From Platycnemis pennipes (taxonomy: Eukaryota > Arthropoda > Insecta > Odonata > Platycnemididae): a stretch of 64,000 nt of DNA. Position 1 is the first letter of the stretch, and each line of letters begins with the position of its first letter. The notes under the pieces were generated by a model that did no database searches, was not told the DNA's origin, and saw only the letters and a list, made by a program, of their open reading frames with translations. Where the stretch lies: positions 58,198,609 through 58,262,608 of the forward strand of contig OW121854.1 of assembly GCA_933228895.1 (NCBI GenBank). The letters are read 5' to 3'. A program made the position numbers and the translations under genes. Shown here one piece after another: positions 1-10,274 of the stretch.

Positions 1-679
1 CTTTTAATGCATTAACGAAGTTAATGTTTGGATTAACTTTGCCCAGCTATGATCATGATACCTTTCTTTACTCAAATACAAACCAGTGAACAAATAACAG
101 TATTGAGAAATATAAACGATTTATGAAAAAATATTTAGAGCTTTAGTAATGCGGAGGAGAAAGTATAAGGTGCTATGGATTGGGTGAAAGAAGAGGAGCT
201 GAGCATGATTGGAGAGGTAAGTAGATTAGTCAGGAATTAGAAGGCAGAGAAAGTAGATGGAAATGACTTGAGAGCATTGGAATACTGATGGTCATTATGT
301 ATTGAGAATAGAATGCTGGATAACCAAGTATGGAGAAGAAAAAAAGGTTTATGGATTATATGATGATGGTAGAAAATATGTCAACTTGAAGAAAAACTAG
401 ATTGGGAATGGAACTGATGGATGAAAGAAATCCGAAGTTGAGGAGGGACCCTCAATCAACATTTACCCTAGCCAATAGTTGATCCTACCCTATCAATCAT
501 TGAAGAATGCCTGTTTTTTGTGCACAAAAAAAGTTAAGTTTATTGGCAGTTTTGCATAATTTGAGTGGTTGGGTCTGAGAAAATGTCTGTTTTTGAGTTA
601 AACTCAGTGCTTGGAAATTTTCTAAAGTTCACTTAGCCCCGGTGGGTTGTTTGTCAATACTCATTCATTCTCAGATGTT
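1..679. other. No supported gene
   Basis: AT-rich sequence with no frame that I can connect to a known family. The purine-rich plus strand at about 165-430 looks like LINE-derived sequence that has decayed past recognition, but no motif supports a call. Confidence 0.5.
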
Positions 680-1110
680 TTCCTCATATTCATCCAATCA
701 GGCATTGCTCATTCCTTGTATAACACTGAATCAGCTACTCTTACTGACACTCTTGAGTTGAACCCCTTTTCAAAGTCAACGAAACAGGCAAATACACTAT
801 TCATACTGATTATATTCTGAGTTCATTTCCACTACAGTGTTCTCAACACTGCTGTTGTATCCCTAGTAGCCATTGCAAATCTCTTGCCAAATCTAATTGA
901 CCATCCCTTAAATATTTATTTTCTCCTTTTCTATCCCTCTGTGGATAATTCTAAGAATCACTTGTCTTGCATGGGTGGTTAAACTTATTGTCTTATAATC
1001 TTTAATTCCCTTGTTACCTCCTATTTTGAACACCAGGGGTGCAGTCAAGAATATCTTAGCGAGTTCACCTGAATTTTATGGTAGGCACAAGCTGTCTACC
1101 TCTACCAAGT
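680..1110 (-). pseudogene. RTE/BovB-type LINE reverse transcriptase fragment
   Basis: The minus strand aligns by eye with the better-preserved LINE at about 11640-12060 in this window. Shared blocks include the stretch that in that copy encodes the region around the RT finger and palm, for example the plus-strand text 'gattatattctgagttcatttc' at about 810 against its counterpart near 11730. No long open frame remains. This would be an old, 5'- and 3'-truncated copy of a non-LTR retrotransposon with no expected function. The identification rests on similarity to another copy in the window and not on intact catalytic motifs. Confidence 0.6.
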
Positions 1111-1635
1111 GTTAATATGAACCCTGCTCATGCATTCTGTATTAGCGCACATTTATCACATTAATATTACTGATCTTTTAATAAATTAAAATTGCTTTTT
1201 TGGCTTTTCAAAATAAAATATTGTTTTTAAGTGGTATTTTACTTTAAAATTTAAGAAAATACATAGAATAGTTCTTCACAAAAAGTTTTTTTTTTAATAG
1301 TGCAAGAAGATACATAATAATTGTGACGAACGAGCTTCAAACATAACTTGAAGGAATACAATTCTCTCTCACTGAGAAAACCTACATAATCCATGTATAA
1401 TTTATTATGCCCAAAGACTACTTAGGTGTTATTTGAATGCTCAGGTTGTAGGTAGGCACGAAAAGATAAGTTATCCGAACGAAAAGAAAGTCTCTTTATT
1501 TATTGGTACACAGATATGTTAAGTTTATGTGGTTTTTTAGCAAGTTAATCACAATTTTTTTAGTTCCTCTGGGGGGCAAGAGCTTGACCCCCTCGTTGCG
1601 CTCTTGTCTAACACTTCAGTCATGAACCCACAAAA
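1111..1635. other. AT-rich spacer
   Basis: Homopolymer-rich DNA with T and A runs near 1195 and 1290. I see no gene or clear repeat in it. Confidence 0.5.
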
Positions 1636-2440
1636 CGTTTGAATAATTTATTACCAAACAAACTCGCGCCGTCTTCATTTTATCAGTCCCACTTACCAGG
1701 CACTACGAGCCTCTTCGTTCGCCAAGACGCGGAGGGTCTTGTTGACCAGCTCTCCGACCGCATGCAGGACGACGTGCATATCCACACGCACTCTCCCCCA
1801 GGGGAGACGAGGACTATATCGAGGAGCGTCAGGCCTTGGAGGCCTCGATCCAGTCCCTGGAGGACCTTGTGACGGCGCCCACCCCGTTTCCTGAGCGCCC
1901 CTTTGAGGCACCCGCACCACATCCGGAGCGAACCTTGGTGGTGCCCTCCTCGCCTAATCCCGAGGAAAAGCCCGCTCCAGCTACCGACGCGCCTCTCCCG
2001 ACGAAAGGTAGGGCCCTGTCGCAGCAAGTCACCAACCACCGCGTCATCAGCGGCATCGCCGCCTCCCGGCACCTTTAGCCTCCGACCATGTTTTGTATTT
2101 CAAGTCCACGTTGTGATGATTTCCCCATTACTCAACTTTTGGTTTCCCATCACTACTAGGATTGTTTTTTTTTCCTGCTTTTCTGCGGGGGATACCGTGT
2201 GAGGCCGATTCCTGTGGTGTCATTGTTTGAACCGTTCCCGCTCGGCACACGTGGCCTCCTAGCGGCAAGCGCAAAGATTATAATACACAGGCAAGTGTGT
2301 TCACCGTGTTCGCCTGGTTCCGTGTCGTGCGGAGGACCACGGAGGACACAGAGCACGGAGCCTGACGGAGCCGGCGTTGTTGGACGACGTCTCTCGTCGG
2401 GGCCCGCGGAACTGCTGCGGAAAGCTCGCATCATGTAATG
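1636..2440 (+). pseudogene. GC-rich island with broken coding-like frame
   Basis: This 0.8-kb block is much richer in G+C and CpG than its AT-rich surroundings. Plus-strand frames look coding-like in pieces. About 1683-1800 reads as an acidic segment containing DQLSDRMQDDVHIHTH. After an apparent frameshift, about 1803-2078 reads as a Glu/Pro-rich segment containing EERQALEASIQSLEDLV and ends at a TAG near 2078. A T-rich then G-rich tract at about 2166-2192 precedes GTGTGAGGCC, which could be a polypurine tract next to a long terminal repeat, but I cannot find a matching second repeat. I do not recognise the protein. A retroelement gag relic, or a CpG island with the exon of an unknown gene, are both possible. 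Confidence 0.25.
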
Positions 2441-2479
2441 TATTATGTGGAAAATACGATTACGAACATACATGGTGCC

Positions 2480-3235
2480 GTAAGTCATTGCGGTCACAAT
2501 ACATTTTAAGGGTATCTTCCTGAATTCTGGTTACTATCGTAATACGCGCAGTTTCATAATCCTTGCGAATAAAAACTGCAAGCAAACTTCCATCATTTCA
2601 GACCTTATCAGCTCAGCTATTACTCAGAGAGGGAGACATTATACGTCGGTTGAAATTGAAAACTCTGTTGAAACATAACCTTTCCTGTAATGCAAAAATT
2701 ATATTGCTGAAAGGGGGTTCATTTAGAAAAGTTTTATTATTTCAGTACGATGGAATACCTACTACCTTGATTCTGCCTCGATTCTTAAAAAGAAGTAAAG
2801 AGACAAGTTGTACCTACTTACAATTTGCTCAGTTAAATACTGAGTGCAGTGGACCAATGGCAACAATTTCCTATGTTCATTTTCAAATGTGAAACAGGAG
2901 GTAGCCCACAGGGGACCCCAATCCTTCACTCCACGAGCCCTAGGTGTTTCAGTAGGTGAATATTATATGACATGTGTCTAACACCATATAATTTTTCTGT
3001 GCCAGCACAGAAAAGTTGTAGTAATTTATCTGCAAGATCAATTTCTGTCACTTTCAATTTCTCCTGTAAGAGGAGGAAAATTGCAGGTGATATCTGCGGC
3101 CAATGCTGTAGGTAGGGCACTGGCAATACATTTTCAAGGCATACTGAGGAGTAAAACAGGAGCCACACTCTTGTTTTACTCTCCAATCTTTCTTCAAGTG
3201 TCCTGCTAATATACCATGTTAATATACTCAATATT
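2480..3235 (-). pseudogene. CACTA-like (DUF4218-type) transposase relic
   Basis: Minus-strand translation from about 3215 down to 2926 gives WLLFYSSVCLENVLPVPYLQ, then KLLQLFCAGTEKLYG and RHMSYNIHLLKHL. After a frameshift near 2925 it gives VKDWGPLWATSCFTFENEHR. This run (WLLFYS, LPxPYxQHW, FxxLYGxRxMxxNxHxLxHL, WGPLWAxSxFxFEN) is the conserved signature I associate with the DUF4218 region of En/Spm-CACTA-like transposase genes, found in animals as well as plants. A GTAAGT donor on the minus strand near 2824 follows the conserved block, and a CTTTCAG acceptor lies near 2720, so the source gene was probably spliced. The fragment is joined directly to an RTE LINE piece at about 3236. It is dead as it stands. 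Confidence 0.6.
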
Positions 3236-3737
3236 GATGCTCCCATATCATTCTTCTCGACTTCGCTTTCCTCTTCAATCACTTTCGTGCTGAGATATTC
3301 CCGTTGTATAACTCTTCGAGATATTCTTTCCATCTCTTCACTTTGTCTTCAGTTTCAATCAAAAGTTCTCCATTCTTGTCCCTTATAGCATTGCATCTTG
3401 CGCTCCGTTCCTTGAGGTGGTTCCTCACTATCCTATAGGCAGCTTCCACCTTTCCAATGTTAAGGTTGTTTTGCACATCTTCGCACAGATTGTTCATCCA
3501 CATCTCTCTAGCTTTCCTGGATTTGCGACTTACTTCGTTCCTTATTTTTTTGTAGCAAAGCTGCCCTTCTTCAGTTTTCTCATTCTTGTACTTTCTTCTT
3601 TCTTCAATCAGCACTAAGACTTCTTGCGTGATCCATGGTTTCTTCTTAATAACTTTTCTTCTTCCAAGAACTTCTTTTGCGGCTTTCTGTAGTCCACATT
3701 TAATGTTTTCCCAACGCTCTTCTAGGATCATTCCACC
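3236..3737 (-). pseudogene. RTE/BovB-type LINE, linker and RT start
   Basis: A minus-strand frame from 3731 to about 3279 encodes the charged linker between endonuclease and reverse transcriptase of RTE-type LINEs. It contains KKKPWITQEVLVLIEERR, then RKAREMW, and near the end KRWKEYLEELYNG, which normally just precedes the RT. A frameshift near 3280 leads to the next residues, VIEEESEVEKNDMGAS, before the copy is cut by the CACTA-like relic. The 5' half of the same LINE copy is at 7707-8778, so the transposon at 3738-7187 and some extra DNA now separate the two halves. Confidence 0.7.
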
Positions 3738-4142
3738 GTTACGTACGGGACATTTGTACTAATTTTTACAACTTTTAAATGTTATTTTCTGCCCCTAATA
3801 TTTTTTGTTTTTTTTGAAACAATTATTAATTGTTAGGTGTAGGCCTAAACTATTTTTCGAACTATAGTTTTGGCCTTAACCCTTTGTTATAACTGTTGCA
3901 AGAAAAAAAAGTGCCTGTTACGTACGGGACAAGCTGGGTCAACCACTTGTTTGGCTCATGTTATGAAAAATGGTATTTCAGCTCAATTAGAATTTTTGTA
4001 ATGCTGTGCTATTTCTTTTCATATACCTTAAAAAGGATGCTTCAAGTACATATGTTTAACATGATCAAAAAAACATTTTCAACTAAGTTACAATTTTTTT
4101 ACCTTTTGTTACGTACGGGACAAGGGTGTTATGTACGGGACA
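3738..4142 (+). repeat. Left cluster of GTTACGTACGGGACA motifs
   Basis: Exact copies at 3738-3752, 3917-3931 and 4108-4122, and a one-mismatch copy at 4128-4142, all in the same orientation. The core TACGTA is self-complementary. They lie in the 3' flank of the transposase-like gene and are candidate binding sites for the protein. Confidence 0.8.
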
Positions 4143-4395
4143 TCGTACACTTCAGGTTATAAGTAATTGAAAATAAACAGTTAACATGGTAAAAAAAACA
4201 CATTTATCAAAAAAGGTTATTAAGCAAATTACAATAGAAGAAGAGAGTATGTTTACAAGCATTATTCTCTTGATCATTTAACTTGTCTTAGCTTTGCTTA
4301 ATTATAATACAATTGAGTTATCAAAATATTATACAACTACTAAAATATTGTTACCATGATGTTAATATAAAAGACAACTAGAAAGATATCAGAGT

Positions 4396-6399
4396 TCATA
4401 TTTTAACATCTTCAGGGTTAAATTTATATAGTCCTCTGTTGTTGACCACTGTAGGAGGAGAAATAACTTTAATCACCTCTGTCTCTTTATTGTATACAAT
4501 ACAATCAGGTGGAATTGGCCATTTATAATGCCCTGGAGGACCTGTGGGTACCATGACTGTAACTTTCAATTGCTTCTCTGAGACAATTTCTGTGATTTCT
4601 CCTGGAAATAAATCACCATTATATTGCAGTAGAACCCACTGACCTTCTCTAAATTCTGCCTTCACTTCAGCAAATGGGTCTAGATTCAAGTTGATATCTT
4701 TAGCGTGTTTCTGTCCTGAAAAACTTGTATTTGCGTAAGATATCACGTGAAAGCTAAGGATACCTGGTACTGCTTGAACTTTGTCCCAAGGCTTTACTTT
4801 GGTGATGGTATCATTTATAAAATCTTCTCCAGCATAATATACCTGGCTCTTTGAACAAACTTTTGAAGCGACTGCTGCAAAGTCCTTGGCAGATTGAATA
4901 GAGTAGCCTTCTCCCTGTGCCATCATTTTCATCCTCACTAGCCTCTTGACATTTCCACCAACACCATCCACAATACCTTTGTCATGTGATGTTGCGAAAT
5001 ACTTCCATGTGAAGTCTCTATTAAATTTCTTTGACAAAACTTGAAGGGTTCTCACCATAAACTTGTTTTTAAATTCAGAGAAGGGACCATCGCTCCAAAT
5101 CACTTCCTCATACTGCTTACCATTGTCTTTGCTGAAAATGTGATCATATAACAAGTTTAAAAATACAAAGACAGTGTCTTTGTCCTTATTCTTGCAGTCA
5201 GAACAGATAATAAATGTTTTGCATTGACTATCATAAAAAAATGCAGCAGTAAATAACATGATGCAAGTGCGAGACCAAAGTGCACTCTGAATTTCATTTT
5301 GGTACTCGCAACTGAATGACATGGCAAAATCAATTTGTAATATACGCATTGAAGCAGTTGCCTTGTCTAATGCAAATTCCTCGTTTTGAATCCGCTTAGT
5401 GTTAACATGTCTTAACATCTTAGGAAAGCTGTGAATTATTTTTTCATAAACATCACCAGCACTGTCTTCTTCTACATTCAGTTTGACTCTCCCTTCATCA
5501 TTCTTCACCCAATCTTTCCACAATATTTTGATTTCCGGCTTATTAGGAAAAGGTACTAGTTTACCTCCTGTACATTTTTCACAATTATTATTCCAGCAAG
5601 AAGAGTTAATAGAACTATCACATAAAACATTGCTCCAAAAGTCATTATTGTATTGGATCTTTAAAGATTTTAGTTTTAAAATAAAATTCTCATGAATTTT
5701 GAACTTGCGCTGTTCAGAAGGAGTTTGCTTCAGGAGGAGGATATTTTTAGGCCTTAAGCAGCAAAACTTTGAAAACCCAATTTTAATGTCCTTGTGGAGT
5801 TCTTTAAATACATAATAGGCTTCTTTTAGAAACATGGTAATAAAATGTTTTTGCAGCTTTATTTTTTTACCATTATTCCAAATAGTGATAACGTCTTTCA
5901 TGCCTGGACATGTATAGACAATGTCAGGGCGAAAATAAAAATCTGTCACAATTTTGTAATCTCCTTTCTCTTGCTTTTCATCTAATTTTGTTTCCATTTC
6001 ATCAGAATGGTCCAAATTCAAGCGTTTCACTAGTCCTTGGACGACAGCCTTATTTTTTCAGGGAGACTTTGGAAGTGCTCGAACAGTTTTTAAGACTGCT
6101 TTGCATAAGGTCTGTTTGCAGCTGTAGGGCGAGGGACCTGAATTGCATTCAGGAGAACTGACCTGAGCTGGATTTTTTAGCTTACGTTTGGCTGCTCTTT
6201 GCTGTCGCTTTCTGTCCCTTTCATACTTTTTCTTTTCCTCTTTTTCTTTGTCAGTAATATTTTCTCTTTGTTTTTTTCTTAATTCATTAATCCTCCTCCT
6301 TTCTTTTTCTAAGTACCCATCATGATCATTTGCTTTGAGTCTATCATGAATTTTCTTTATTCTAGCAGCACCAGTTGACTTAGGTTTTTCCACCTCCAT
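4396..6399 (-). pseudogene. Putative DDE-type transposase, one internal stop
   Basis: An ATG at 6399 opens a frame of 667 codons interrupted once, by TGA at 6060-6058. Both halves are in the same frame, and the stop is one transition from CGA, so a recent point mutation is the simplest reading. The first 113 residues include a Lys/Arg/Glu-rich coiled coil and then LPKSP. In the 544-residue second part there is a cysteine cluster (Cys138, 145, 150, 153), Asp234 in QIDFAMSF, IICSDC (Asp278), IWSDGPFSEFKN (Asp314) and FATSHDKGIVDGVGGNVKR (Asp355). Residues 463-513 form a Trp/Gly-rich, Tudor- or chromo-like segment ending KWPIPPDCIVY. The Asp-rich blocks fit an RNase H-like recombinase, but that is inference. 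I have seen similar WSDG and ATSHxKG..DGxGG proteins as unnamed repeats in other animals. A TTTTTTCAG acceptor at 6407 suggests a 5' UTR intron. Confidence 0.6.
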
Positions 6400-6409
6400 T
6401 TAAATTCTG

Positions 6410-7172
6410 AAAAAAGTAAATCATTTTTAAACTTAAAAGTTTCAGGCATTACCTCTGTGGTGCTTATGTAAACTTACTTAAATAAAAATACTTCATGTAG
6501 TCCACATTTGATTATTAACTGACCTGGGTCCCCACTTAGTAATTAGTCACAAAAATAACACGTGCTGTAATCACTCGTGCACTGGAACATAAGAAGTGCT
6601 GGCTAAAGGCGACTGTAGATTCTAGTATCACCAGACATCTAATCGAGAACAACTATCCCAGTGATTTCACTCCTGAGGTCTACCACACACTGAGACAAAA
6701 GAAGCTAAGTTCCTCCTTCCTGCCTTGAAGAACTGGAGATTATTGAGGTGACAAAATCAAATAATACAAATGAGTTAAACAGTCATGTCTTACCATTTCA
6801 CTCACCTTACATTTTGTAACCTTCTCTCCCCTCCCCCTTTGAACCTCAAATTTCACTTGTTCTTCTGTTTACTACTATGTATCCTTTCAACCACAGCACC
6901 TACTCCTCTGCTACTTTGTAATCTTATGACATAAACCTAATTCCTGGCCCTTCTACCAACCAATGCATCATGCCACACCACCCAACCTCACCTAAAAATT
7001 CATGAGTGCCCTGAGCACGATTTTTAGTTTTAATTGCAATAGACCTAGACTTTTCTGGCCCAAATATACATATGGCTTCATTTTCTCTTTTAGAGTTAAA
7101 TATTATCACCATTTAGTAATGAAATGACATATTCAATTCGTTTTTATGTGTATTGCACATTATTTTGTGTAA
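6410..7172. other. 5' flank of the transposase-like gene
   Basis: Non-coding sequence between the start of the transposase-like gene and the right motif cluster. A candidate splice acceptor lies at 6407, so a 5' non-coding exon may sit here. No promoter element is obvious. Confidence 0.35.
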
Positions 7173-7370
7173 TGTCCCTTACGTAACGTTACGTACGGGA
7201 CACAAAAAAATTGAACATTAGGGTATGTTTACATTTAATTAGTTTTTTTACAACATTATAAGCATTTAGTTTTACACAAAAGCTGGACAGAAAATCATAT
7301 TTAAAGTAGCTGTCTGTCAAGAAACTTGCCGAAAAAAGAAATTTATCTATTTTATGTTACGTACGGGACA
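7173..7370. repeat. Right cluster of GTTACGTACGGGACA motifs
   Basis: An inverted copy with one mismatch at 7173-7187 sits back to back with a direct copy at 7188-7202, giving a near-perfect 30-bp palindrome. A further direct copy is at 7356-7370. The inverted copy is the best candidate for the right terminal repeat. Confidence 0.75.
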
Positions 7371-7653
7371 ATGAAACAATGTATTTTTAAACACTATGTT
7401 TTATCATTATATAAATGCAAACTAAATATAACTTGGTGATAAAAACTCTTATTTGGTACTATATTTTGATATTACAATAACAAAGACCAATTCAAATAGT
7501 ATTTACTTAAGCTTTGGTATGGCAACACAACCCATGAAAACAGTAAATTTGGAACAGCTGATGAAGAGACAACTTTGACCCAAGGTTACCTACACATTAA
7601 AACATATTTGAGTGAAATTCTTAGTAAATACACTTAATATAGTGTTATAAGAA
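7203..7653. other. AT-rich flank with one motif copy
   Basis: AT-rich DNA between the putative right end of the transposon and the 53-bp repeat. It contains the motif copy at 7356-7370, so part of it may belong to a second, truncated element of the same family. Confidence 0.35.
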
Positions 7654-7706
7654 GACAATCATGACATAATAAATTTAATTTAAAAAAATATTTTTTTCCA
7701 AAAGTT
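7654..7706 (-). repeat. 53-bp repeat, inverted copy
   Basis: Identical, over 53 bases and in inverted orientation, to 11227-11279. It abuts the broken end of an RTE LINE at 7707. It is AT-rich with a run of seven T or A bases. Confidence 0.85.
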
Positions 7707-8778
7707 ACCTATTTTCATGGAATGGCCCTTCTACTGGTTTCTCAGTCAGGTCCTCTCTTATGTTGTTTTCTACTGCTTTCTGAAATTCCAGCTGATGTGG
7801 AATCTCCTTTAGTTTTTCTACTTGCCAAATGTTCTTTACTGTTTTCTTCAATCTCTTGAATTTTAGATGGCATTTCATCATCACTAAATTATGGTCGCTG
7901 TCGATGTCTGCACCCGGGTAGCTTTTGCAGTCCTTCACCTGATTCCTGAACCTTTGCTTCACTAAAATGTAGTCTATTTGAAATCTTCCTCTGTCTCCTG
8001 GCATCTTCCACGTGTATTTTCTTTGTTTGTGATTTTTAAACAATGTGTTAGAAACCACTAACTTATGTTGTGTGCAGGACTCCAGCAGTCTTTCTCCTCT
8101 TTCGTTTCGGTTTCCCAATCCTAATTTTCCAGTTATTCTTCCATCTTGTCCTTCGCCGACGACAGCATTCCAGTCTCCTAAAATAATTAGGTTTTCTTCT
8201 CCTCTTACCTGTTTTATTACTTCAGTGATATCTTCGTAGACGTCTTCCACTTCTTCATCTTCGTAGTCCGACGAAGGCATGTAAACTTGCACCACAATGG
8301 TATCTGTAGGCTTAGTTTCAATTTTAACCATTATAATCCTTTCACTGTATTGCAGGAAGCTCTTCACACGCAGTCCCGCACTCTTCCTGAGCATTATGCC
8401 TACTCCAGCGTTGCCATTCAGTGATCCGGTGTGAATAATTCTATAACTTCCACTCCAAAAGTCTCCTTCTTCGTGCCATCTCATTTCACTGATTCCTAAT
8501 ACATCGAGGTCCATTCTCCGCATTTCCACCTTTAGGTTCTCTAGTCTTCCGCAGGTCCGAAGTGATCGCATGTTCCACGTTCCTACCCTAAAATGACTAT
8601 CACACTTGACTGATGTACTCTCTCGGGTAGTCCCCGCCAGGAGATCCGAATGGGGGACTATTTTACCTCCGGAATATTTTACTCGAGAGGGTGCCATCAC
8701 GTCTGGATAATAAATGAAAGAGTGGAGTAGCTGCGACTCCTCGGGATAGTAATGTGGTGGTTTCCCCTTGCCTTCCAC
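7707..8778 (-). pseudogene. RTE/BovB-type LINE endonuclease domain
   Basis: An open minus-strand frame of about 357 codons encodes an APE-type endonuclease. Visible motifs are FRVGTWNMRSL (the usual start of the domain), ISEMRWHEEG with the catalytic Glu, LIILGDWNAVVGEGQDG with the Asp-x-Asn, NHKQRKYTWKMPGDRGRFQI, DYILVKQRFRN and DSDHNLVMMKC with the terminal Asp-His pair. This is the RTE/BovB group often annotated 'craniofacial development protein 2-like' because a ruminant gene captured such a domain. In the full element it nicks target DNA to prime reverse transcription. The frame ends at FHEN, where the copy is interrupted. The linker resumes at 3737. The domain itself shows no internal stop, so the insertion is relatively young or the copy was well preserved. 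Confidence 0.85.
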
Positions 8779-9170
8779 ATCGCACTACCACAGCCGTTAA
8801 AGTAAATGTTACCACGCCTGTAGTGAAACAAGTATCGCTGTACCGACCACTGTGGTCTCCACCTTCACTCATGTGAAGAAGAGCTGCTGCCCTCTCCTCC
8901 GGGTGATGGGAAGCGTAATTGTTGGCGGCCTCCATCGCCAAGTCACGGCATCTTCACAGGTTCTGTATTATTTAAGGCCTACCTTACCCAAGGATGGACC
9001 AATACGCCCTCGGAATGCCGTCGCTTTTTGTCCACGACTGCTTATTCGACGAGTAAACTCGCTTATCTCGCAGCTAACCTCTATATCTAGAGGTCGACCC
9101 ACCATCCGCAACCCAGTGGACGCACTCGGTTGCTTTAAGCTCAGCCGCGAGCTGGGCGAGATGGTCCACT
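8779..9170 (-). other. Probable 5' region of the RTE LINE
   Basis: GC-richer sequence directly upstream, on the minus strand, of the endonuclease frame. It has no coherent long frame and probably represents the LINE 5' leader. The switch to AT-rich DNA at about 9170 marks the likely 5' end. Confidence 0.45.
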
Positions 9171-9480
9171 ATAAATATTTTTTATTATGGTCAGGGTTTT
9201 GTTCACTTAGTGACATCTTCAGGTATAATAGTCATATTTTAAACTGTATATATACAAAACCGGGTGTTTAAGGGGTAAGAGAGGAAGTGAGGGGGAAGTG
9301 ACTTGAGTTGGAGTGTGGTGCTATGGGTAGGAGGCAGAGGGGGAAGAGGGGGATTTGGAGAGGTGGAGGCAGAACAGCGTTAGAATGGGTAAGGAAGGGC
9401 CATGGGGAGGGGGGGGGGGTGTAGTAGCTGAAGGAGGGGAAGGGTAAGCAGGGAATACAAAGTCATACTTTCTGCGAACT
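9170..9480 (-). mobile_element. Penelope-like element 3' terminus
   Basis: On the minus strand a pyrimidine-rich tract (about 9480-9260) is followed by TATATATAC, then ACCTGAAGATGTCACT at about 9214 and a short hairpin (GTCACTAAGTGAAC) before CAAAACCC. The same order (C-rich linker, TATATA, CCTGAAG, hairpin) is seen in the Penelope-like copy at 57.05-57.84 kb, where a GIY-YIG domain precedes it. No coding part is recognisable here, so the assignment rests on the tail alone. Confidence 0.45.
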
Positions 9481-9895
9481 TTTATGCAAAATGTTTAGGT
9501 GATTATCAAGTCCATGCTATTGATGAGGGTTAATGTCATAACAACCTGGTGAGAGTGAAAAAGCATCCAAGTGAGAGGACATCCAAGCTGTTCATCCTCC
9601 AGCAGCAATGCCCCTGACACCTTGGATGAGAGAGGAGATAGTGGAGGGAAATGCACCCCATCGATGGCATGGAAATGTTCCAGGCATAAGAAAATCTTTA
9701 TATCTTTCCCCACTCTCACCATTAATGTTATTCTTAGATAGTTTCAAGTAAAGGTTGTTGATATGTAAAAGATTCGTTTCAATGATTTTTTATTAGAAAT
9801 GGCAACAGATTATTCCACCATTTTGCACACATATTGGCTTACACTTATGCAGAACTGTAAATTTCCATTGTATGTTCATTTAATGAGAGTAAGTG
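9481..9895. other. Spacer without recognised gene
   Basis: One short open frame on the minus strand (9495-9722) resembles no family. I treat it as chance. Confidence 0.4.
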
Positions 9896-10225
9896 TTGGC
9901 GATCACTAACTTATGTTGTGTGGAGAACTCCATCAGTCTTTCTCCTTTCGTTTCGGTTTCCCAATCCGTATTTTCCAGTTATTCTTCCATCTTGACCTTC
10001 GCCGACGATGACGTTCCAGTCTCCTAAAATAATTAGGTTTTCTTCTCCTCTTACCTGTTTTATAACTTCTGTGATATCTTCGTAGACGTCTTCTACTTCT
10101 TCATCTTCATAGTCCGTCGTAGGCATGTAAACCTGCACCACTACGGTATCTACAGGTTTGGTGTCGATCTTCACTATTATTATTCTTTCATTGCACTGCA
10201 GGAAGCTCTTCACATGCAGAATTAA
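9896..10225 (-). pseudogene. RTE-type LINE endonuclease fragment (second copy)
   Basis: The minus strand encodes KSFLQCNERIIIVKI, VVQVYMPTTDYEDEEVEDV and LIILGDWNVIVGEGQDG, matching residues about 130-230 of the endonuclease at 7707-8778. It is 5'-truncated at about 10225 and shifted in frame near 9945. The target-facing Asp-x-Asn motif survives, but the fragment cannot fold as a whole domain. Confidence 0.8.
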
Positions 10226-10274
10226 TAAAAAATGCAGGAGAGAAGACAGTAACCCATCTCTACAAAACCATCTG

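Larger units (their letters stand above)
3738..7187 (-). mobile_element. Unclassified DNA transposon with GTTACGTACGGGACA repeats
   Basis: The left boundary is GTTACGTACGGGACA, directly abutting LINE sequence at 3737. The same motif appears in reverse orientation, with one change, at 7173-7187. That makes 3738-7187 (3450 bp) a reasonable element with about 17-bp terminal inverted repeats ending GTTACGTAMGGGACATT. Further direct copies at 3917-3931, 4108-4122 and 4128-4142 are subterminal, as in transposons whose transposase binds repeated sites. The interior holds a single minus-strand gene (4396-6399) with its own 3' and 5' non-coding flanks. The right end is uncertain because two more direct motif copies lie beyond 7187. 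I could not define a target-site duplication. The family is not one I can name. Confidence 0.6.

Noticed and set aside
1683..2072. 129-codon minus-strand open frame across the GC-rich island
   Set aside because: It lies opposite the more coding-like plus-strand frames and has no motif. GC-rich sequence has few stops, so chance is sufficient.
9402..9420. G-rich run as a telomere-like or quadruplex signal
   Set aside because: A single short run in a purine-rich strand without periodic repeats.
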